From Telluribacter humicola (GTDB taxonomy: Bacteria > Bacteroidota > Bacteroidia > Cytophagales > Spirosomataceae), in contig NZ_JAFIQT010000004.1 in NCBI RefSeq assembly GCF_017355935.1, forward strand, positions 248,001 through 312,000: a stretch of 64,000 bases of DNA, given 5' to 3'. The notes beneath the pieces were generated by a model, which did not search any database, had not been told where the DNA came from, and worked only from the letters and a program-made list of their open reading frames with translations. Position numbers and translations under genes: made by a program. Positions 59,499 to 64,000 of the stretch are shown one piece after another. Position 1 is the stretch's first letter. Each line of letters begins with the position of its first letter.

Positions 59499-62400
59499 TT
59501 AAAAAGTAACTCTTGCTCCTACTGTATATGCCCTGGCCAGCGGATACTTGCCATAGTCTACACCAGGGGTCAGGTTGGATCCGTTGTTGTAGTCCACTTC
59601 GGGGTTGTAACCCAGGTAGTTGGTAAGCGTAAAGGCATTATCAGCGCTTACAAACAGACGGAGGTTGCTGATGGCATTGTGGGTAAGAGCCGATATGGCC
59701 GGGAAGTTGTAGCCCAAGGTGAGGTTGGTACAGCGGAGGAATGACCCGTCACGCACATAGAAGGTAGACAAACGGGTACTGTTGCTCTGGGTACCTCCGC
59801 GGGCAGCCCGGTACACTACACCATCACCGGGTTCTGTCTCGGAGCGGTAGCGGTTGAGTACCTTGCTGTACTGGTTGCCGGAAGCCTCCATGTTGAACAG
59901 GTAGTAGTCCTGACCATCCAGTACCTTATTACCATATGTACCGTTGAATGACGATGTAAAATCAAAGTTGCGGTAGCTGGCTGTGAGGTTAAAGCCAAAA
60001 GTAAACTTGGGGTGAGGGTTTCCAATTACGGCCTTGTCGGCATCGTTGACTACACCGTCTCCATTCACATCCTCAAAGTACAGATCGCCGGGACGCAGGG
60101 GATTACTGGAAGCCGTTGAACGGGCCGGTCCTTTCAGTACGTATCCTTCGGGGAATGACTGCGTAGCGGCGTTGTAGTTGGCATCATCGATAGCCAGGTT
60201 TTCCATGTCGGACTGGCGTACCATGCCTTTTACCTTAAAGCCGTAGAACATACCGATGGGTTGTCCCTCCTGGGTAATGTGGGTCAGGTACGAGCGCTCC
60301 GCCCCGTTGGTAATGATGGTGCTGGCACCACCCATATCCAGTACCTTGTTGCGGTTTACCGAAATATTCCCGCTCAGGTTCAGGCTGAAGTCAGGAGTAG
60401 AAACGACCCGGGCGTCAGCCTGGATCTCAAATCCTTTGTTCTCCACCTTGGAGTTGCGCAGGTTGGTCAGAATGGTAGACGTTCCGGAAATAGCCGAAAG
60501 AGGCTGGTTGAAGAGCAGGTTGTACGAGCGGCTGTGGTAGTAGTTAGCAATGATGGAAAGCCGGTCGTTGAATAGCCCCAGGTCAGCCCCTATGTTGAAC
60601 TGTGACGTAGTTTCCCAGCCCAGGTTCAGGTCCTTGATCCCTTCGGCCCACATGGCGGTATTAACCGTACCATTCCCGAACACGACTCCACCCGGAGTGG
60701 CCATGGTCTGCAGGAAGTTGTAGTTACCAATGTTGTTATTTCCGCTCAACCCCCAGCTACCGCGCAGCTTCAGCGTAGAAGCCGCACCTAACCAGTCGCC
60801 GTAGAAGGATTCATTGGAGATGTTCCAGCCCGCCGAAACGGATGGGAAGCTACCCCAGCGGTTGTTAGGACCGAAGCGTGAGGAACCATCGGTACGGAAG
60901 GAAGCCGTCAGGTAGTAGCGGTTGTCGTAGTTATACACGGCCCGGGCCAGGTACGACAGGAGCGACCACTCGGTTTTGCCGGTACCCGATAGCATCGCAA
61001 AGTTAGTCGCGTCGGCACCCTTCGCGGTAATCTCTTCGATCCGGTCATTCTGGAATCCATTGCCCCGTACTGCTACGATATCCCGTATATTCTTCTGTGC
61101 GGTATACCCGGCCAAACCGTCCAGGCTGTGTTTGCCAAACTGTTTCCGGTAGTTAAGGGTAAATTCCGCCAGCTGGTCCATCTGGGTAAGCATCTGGGAT
61201 TCGGCAAAGGCCGCCGCGATGGCCTGGGGTGAGCCCGGAGGATTAGCACCGCTACTCAGGCTGGTAGGCTTATAGAATTCGTACTTCTCGTTGTAGGTCT
61301 GCATACCCAGGTTCACCTTGAAGTTCAGATCCCGGATGATCTCGTAGGTAGCGAAGCCATTATAGGTACCCCGTAGTCCCCGGCGGTTGATGTGGGTTTC
61401 GGTAGCCAGCGCCACTGGATTTTCAATGGACTGATAGCCAAAGCCCGAGCTCAAAGCCGCGGCTTCATTCTTGGCCAGGGTACCATCTTCGTTGTAAGCG
61501 CGGAATATAGGCATGTAAATGAGTGCACCCAGAATAGGTCCCTGGTGGAAGCGTCCCTCCTGTACCTCGCGGTTGGTGTTAGAGGTTACGGCTATGTTAG
61601 CTCCCACTTTCAGCTTGCGGGTAAGTTCCGCATCCATGTTGGACCGGAAGTTAACCCGCTTCTGCCCCGTACTCAGAATAATACCCGGCTGATCCAGGTA
61701 CCCACCGCTCAGGGCATAGCGAACGCCGTTCTTACCGCCCGTGAAGGAAACATTATGCCGCTGAACCAGAGCATTCTGGTACAGTTCGTCCTGCCAGTCG
61801 GTATTGTACTTCGGCTGAATCATGGATTGGGTAGCCAGGTCGTACAGATCCGTGGGGATACTGACACTACCGGCATTGCCCACGTTCCGGATGCGGGTGG
61901 CATTGTCGTGCGAGTACATCTGGTCCGACCATGATTTGCCCGAGTTTACCATCAGGTCGCGGTAGGTACCATTGCGGGCATCGATCAGGAGTTGGGTAAA
62001 CTCGGTGGAATTGAGCAGGTCAACTTTTTTGTTCAATTGATTTACGCCAAACTGGTAGTCATACTCCAGGCGACCCTTTCCTTCCTTACCGCGCTTGGTG
62101 GTGATAAGTACCACACCTCCCGCGGCCCGTGAACCGTAAATGGCCGCGGACGCGGCGTCTTTTAGAATATCAATGGACTCAATATCATTGGGGTTTATGA
62201 ATACATCATTTCCGGCCGGATAGCCATCAATTACGTAGAGGGGATCAGAACTGGCGTTGACTGAACCTACACCCCGTACCCTGATTTTGGTAGAAACGTA
62301 GGGAGCCCCGCTCACCTGCGATATCTGTACCCCGGCTACCTTACCGACCAGTGCCTGACCTACTGTAGGGGCGGTCAGGTTGAGTTCTTTGGCTTTCACA

Positions 62401-62837
62401 CTGGCTACTGCGCCGGTCAGGTCGCTTTTTCTGAGGGTCTGGTAACCGACGGCCACCACCTCATTGAGCATCAGAGCATCCTGTCTCAGGGTAACGGTGA
62501 TATTCTTTGTATCTGTAACGGGTATTTCCTGAGCCGTAAAACCTACGAAAGAGAATACCAGCGTGGCTCCGATTTGAGTTTCCAGCGAAAAGGTACCCTC
62601 TACATCCGTAACTGTACCTTTGGTACTTCCTTTTTCCAGAACTGTTACTCCTAATAGCGGCTCTCCACTTTCATCCACTACTTTGCCCGTCACTCTAACG
62701 ACGGCCTCCTGCGGAGTGCTCTTACCTACGATGTGAGGGTGTCCCTTCATCGGCATAGCATAGCTCCGGTCGGCTGACCCTACCAGGAGTGCTCCTGCCA
62801 ACGCGATGGGAATAATTGGTAAAAATTGTTTTTTCAT
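59499..62837 (-). CDS. SusC/RagA-family TonB-dependent transporter (locus 3)
   Basis: The 1112-residue protein has a signal peptide (about 1-28, ending RSYAM), a carboxypeptidase-like domain (about 48-125, VTGKVVDESGEPLLGVTVLEKG) and the TonB-box-like AVGYQTLRKSDLTGAV. The plug has IRVRGVGSVNASSDPLYVIDG and INPNDIESIDILKDAASAAIYGSRAAGGVVLITTK. The barrel ends ARAYTVGARVTF. It forms an importer with the SusD encoded 12 bp downstream. A near-consensus promoter lies at 62933-62960, so the pair can be expressed apart from the propeller-like gene upstream. Confidence 0.95.
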   Translation of the reverse strand: MKKQFLPIIPIALAGALLVGSADRSYAMPMKGHPHIVGKSTPQEAVVRVTGKVVDESGEPLLGVTVLEKGSTKGTVTDVEGTFSLETQIGATLVFSFVGFTAQEIPVTDTKNITVTLRQDALMLNEVVAVGYQTLRKSDLTGAVASVKAKELNLTAPTVGQALVGKVAGVQISQVSGAPYVSTKIRVRGVGSVNASSDPLYVIDGYPAGNDVFINPNDIESIDILKDAASAAIYGSRAAGGVVLITTKRGKEGKGRLEYDYQFGVNQLNKKVDLLNSTEFTQLLIDARNGTYRDLMVNSGKSWSDQMYSHDNATRIRNVGNAGSVSIPTDLYDLATQSMIQPKYNTDWQDELYQNALVQRHNVSFTGGKNGVRYALSGGYLDQPGIILSTGQKRVNFRSNMDAELTRKLKVGANIAVTSNTNREVQEGRFHQGPILGALIYMPIFRAYNEDGTLAKNEAAALSSGFGYQSIENPVALATETHINRRGLRGTYNGFATYEIIRDLNFKVNLGMQTYNEKYEFYKPTSLSSGANPPGSPQAIAAAFAESQMLTQMDQLAEFTLNYRKQFGKHSLDGLAGYTAQKNIRDIVAVRGNGFQNDRIEEITAKGADATNFAMLSGTGKTEWSLLSYLARAVYNYDNRYYLTASFRTDGSSRFGPNNRWGSFPSVSAGWNISNESFYGDWLGAASTLKLRGSWGLSGNNNIGNYNFLQTMATPGGVVFGNGTVNTAMWAEGIKDLNLGWETTSQFNIGADLGLFNDRLSIIANYYHSRSYNLLFNQPLSAISGTSTILTNLRNSKVENKGFEIQADARVVSTPDFSLNLSGNISVNRNKVLDMGGASTIITNGAERSYLTHITQEGQPIGMFYGFKVKGMVRQSDMENLAIDDANYNAATQSFPEGYVLKGPARSTASSNPLRPGDLYFEDVNGDGVVNDADKAVIGNPHPKFTFGFNLTASYRNFDFTSSFNGTYGNKVLDGQDYYLFNMEASGNQYSKVLNRYRSETEPGDGVVYRAARGGTQSNSTRLSTFYVRDGSFLRCTNLTLGYNFPAISALTHNAISNLRLFVSADNAFTLTNYLGYNPEVDYNNGSNLTPGVDYGKYPLARAYTVGARVTF

Positions 62838-62932
62838 ACTGACGGAACGTCTTTAAAAAATTGTACTGAAGCAATAAAAAAATACATCTGAGCTTGCTTC
62901 TGGTGCTTTAACAAAAAGCCCCTGGCAAGCCA

Positions 62933-62960
62933 CAAATGTATTTCCTCAATGTTACCCCAA
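62933..62960 (-). promoter_or_regulatory. Promoter of SusCD locus 3
   Basis: On the minus strand TTG (62958-62960), 17 bp, then TACATTTG (62933-62940), an exact -7 box; the leader would be about 90 bases. Confidence 0.6.
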
Positions 62961-63005
62961 TAGGTAGGGTTTATTATCAGAATATGATGTTTTAAAGAGA
63001 GTAGG

Positions 63006-63884
63006 CTAGAGTTGAAGGTTCAGGAAGTGGACATTTTCTTTGCGGGAAGAGGTCACGGCCATTCCTTTTTGTCCCCCTTCCAGCAGCGTAAAACCTTCCA
63101 GTTCATCGGTTTTGTCAAAATCCTGCGTGCCAAGTACGTGCTGCTGACCGGTACGTAAGGATTGGTTCATATCCAGAAAGGTGAGTCGCCATCTTCTACC
63201 TTCTATCTGGTTTTGGATAAGTACCAGTATGCGCTTTTCCGGAATCCAGTGGAGATTCTGTACCCAGGGGCCACAGGTGAATTTCTTGTACAGTACACCG
63301 GGTTCTGAGGTCTTATCGGCGGTCTTTAATTTTTCAGGATCGTATAGCCTTACCTCATTCCGTTTGTCGCCGTAGTCGGCGGTGGCTACGTACCATTTTC
63401 CCTCGTACTGTACGTATTCCGGCCGTGTCCCCTGTATGCAGGCGTCATCCTCTATGGTCCTGATCAGGTTGCCATCCAGCGTTTTTTTCTTCATCAGCCC
63501 CTCCCAGTCCACGTGGTAGATGAGGGCTTTCCACAGGGTACCTTCCTTGTTGAGGCGTACGCTGTTGCCAATAAATACGGGACCTTCGGGCCGGTAGGCA
63601 ATACCCGTAGGATGATTGATCACATCTTTCTCCTCCATAGTCAGGCGGTACTCCTGCCCCGTATAGTTCAGCGAATCAGTATCCAGGTTATACTCCCGGA
63701 TCATGCCTACTTCGCGGTCTCCGTAGAGGAACACCCGGTTCTGGAAGTAGCTCACTCCCTGGCAGGCTCCCAGGGAATCTACGGATAGAGACTTACTTAT
63801 TGTTGCTGTGAACGGAAGCTGCGAACTAACCGCCAGCAGGCCTAGTACGACAGGTACCAGTGTTACTTTGAATAGTTGTTTCAT
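63006..63884 (-). CDS. Secreted protein of unknown function, possibly a beta-propeller
   Basis: With the start at 63884 the protein has 292 residues; MKQLFKVTLVPVVLGLLAVSS is a signal peptide, while the frame further upstream runs into the preceding gene. Repeated segments such as GVSYFQNRVFLYGD, HPTGIAYRPEGPVFIGNS, PEYVQYEGKWYVATADYGD and NLHWIPEKRILVLIQNQ have the strand-turn-strand rhythm of a six-bladed propeller (like SMP-30 or YncE-type folds), but no catalytic motif is recognised. It starts 4 bp after the stop of the partial gene, so the two are co-transcribed. Relation to SusCD locus 3, 168 bp downstream, is possible. Confidence 0.6.
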   Translation of the reverse strand: MKQLFKVTLVPVVLGLLAVSSQLPFTATISKSLSVDSLGACQGVSYFQNRVFLYGDREVGMIREYNLDTDSLNYTGQEYRLTMEEKDVINHPTGIAYRPEGPVFIGNSVRLNKEGTLWKALIYHVDWEGLMKKKTLDGNLIRTIEDDACIQGTRPEYVQYEGKWYVATADYGDKRNEVRLYDPEKLKTADKTSEPGVLYKKFTCGPWVQNLHWIPEKRILVLIQNQIEGRRWRLTFLDMNQSLRTGQQHVLGTQDFDKTDELEGFTLLEGGQKGMAVTSSRKENVHFLNLQL

Positions 63885-63888
63885 AGGG

Positions 63889-64000
63889 CTAAGGATCAAG
63901 AGGTTCGTCGTTATCAATCTGTAGGGCATCGAGCACGGGATAAAATTCAAAGTCGGTTTCGCTCAGCCGGTTGCCCAGGCGGTAAGGGATATGACCTATC
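63889..64000 (-). CDS. 3' end of a gene cut by the window edge
   Basis: The last 36 codons and the stop (63889-63891) are in the window: it begins IGHIPYRLGNRLSETDF and ends EPLDP. Codon content is protein-like, and the stop is only 4 bp before the next start, the normal spacing of an operon. I do not recognise the family from this fragment. Confidence 0.6.
   Translation of the reverse strand, partial: IGHIPYRLGNRLSETDFEFYPVLDALQIDNDEPLDP

Noticed and set aside
1-64000. tRNA, rRNA, insertion sequences, prophage genes or known anti-phage systems
   Set aside because: I looked for transposase, integrase, terminase, Cas, restriction and toxin motifs and for T-loop sequences in the gaps and saw none.

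Overview
The window looks like chromosomal DNA of a member of the Bacteroidota, most likely order Cytophagales (Spirosoma/Dyadobacter-like). The basis is three SusC/SusD pairs, a TonB receptor paired with a DUF4249 lipoprotein, LytS/LytTR-type regulators, many lipoprotein signal peptides, promoters of the TTG-N17-21-TAnnTTTG type, and near absence of Shine-Dalgarno sequences. No tRNA, rRNA, insertion sequence, prophage or CRISPR array was seen. The genus is an inference.

Layout. 1-8.4 kb (minus): a Wzx/Wzy-dependent exopolysaccharide locus in transcription order Wza-like export lipoprotein, Wzc-like tyrosine autokinase, GDP-mannose 4,6-dehydratase, Wzx-like flippase, Wzy-like polymerase, and the first codons of a further gene cut by the window edge. 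Its head promoter is preceded by four exact-period 20-bp direct repeats. 8.4-13.3 kb: a probable small RNA, an AraC regulator, a lipoprotein, a LOG-family enzyme and a tandem universal stress protein. 13.4-17.9 kb (minus): a four-gene unit of TonB receptor, DUF4249 lipoprotein, histidine phosphatase and a GNAT with a Cys-rich tail, divergent from a membrane-anchored LytTR regulator. 19-29.4 kb: housekeeping and accessory genes, namely an outer-membrane barrel, two serine beta-lactamase-fold hydrolases, a LytS-type kinase, two GNAT or membrane accessory genes, a Crp/Fnr regulator, an ABC-2 exporter, and a degenerate DEDDh exonuclease-fold protein. 29.4-30.6 kb has no convincing protein gene but carries a promoter/terminator pair that may define a small RNA.

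30.6-35.1 kb: a quinone-oxidoreductase-like enzyme and a subtilisin-like protease fused to seven FG-GAP-like repeats that resemble a seven-bladed PVL/PLL-type lectin propeller. 35.2-44.3 kb (minus): a small polysaccharide utilisation locus (SusC, SusD and two heparinase II/III-like lyases). 45-47.4 kb: a siderophore-type TonB receptor with an AT-rich operator-like site. 47.6-57.8 kb (plus): a Tat-exported phospholipase C, then SusC-SusD, a Tat-type metallophosphoesterase and an endonuclease/exonuclease/phosphatase-family enzyme. I read this set as uptake of phosphorylated organic substrates. 57.9-64 kb (minus): a third SusC/SusD pair, a secreted propeller-like protein and the 3' end of another gene.

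The features most worth follow-up are the protease-lectin fusion, the 20-bp repeat array upstream of the exopolysaccharide operon, the phosphoesterase-associated SusCD locus, the two candidate small RNAs and the catalytically dead-looking exonuclease fold. All functions are inferred by reading the sequence; no database search was run.
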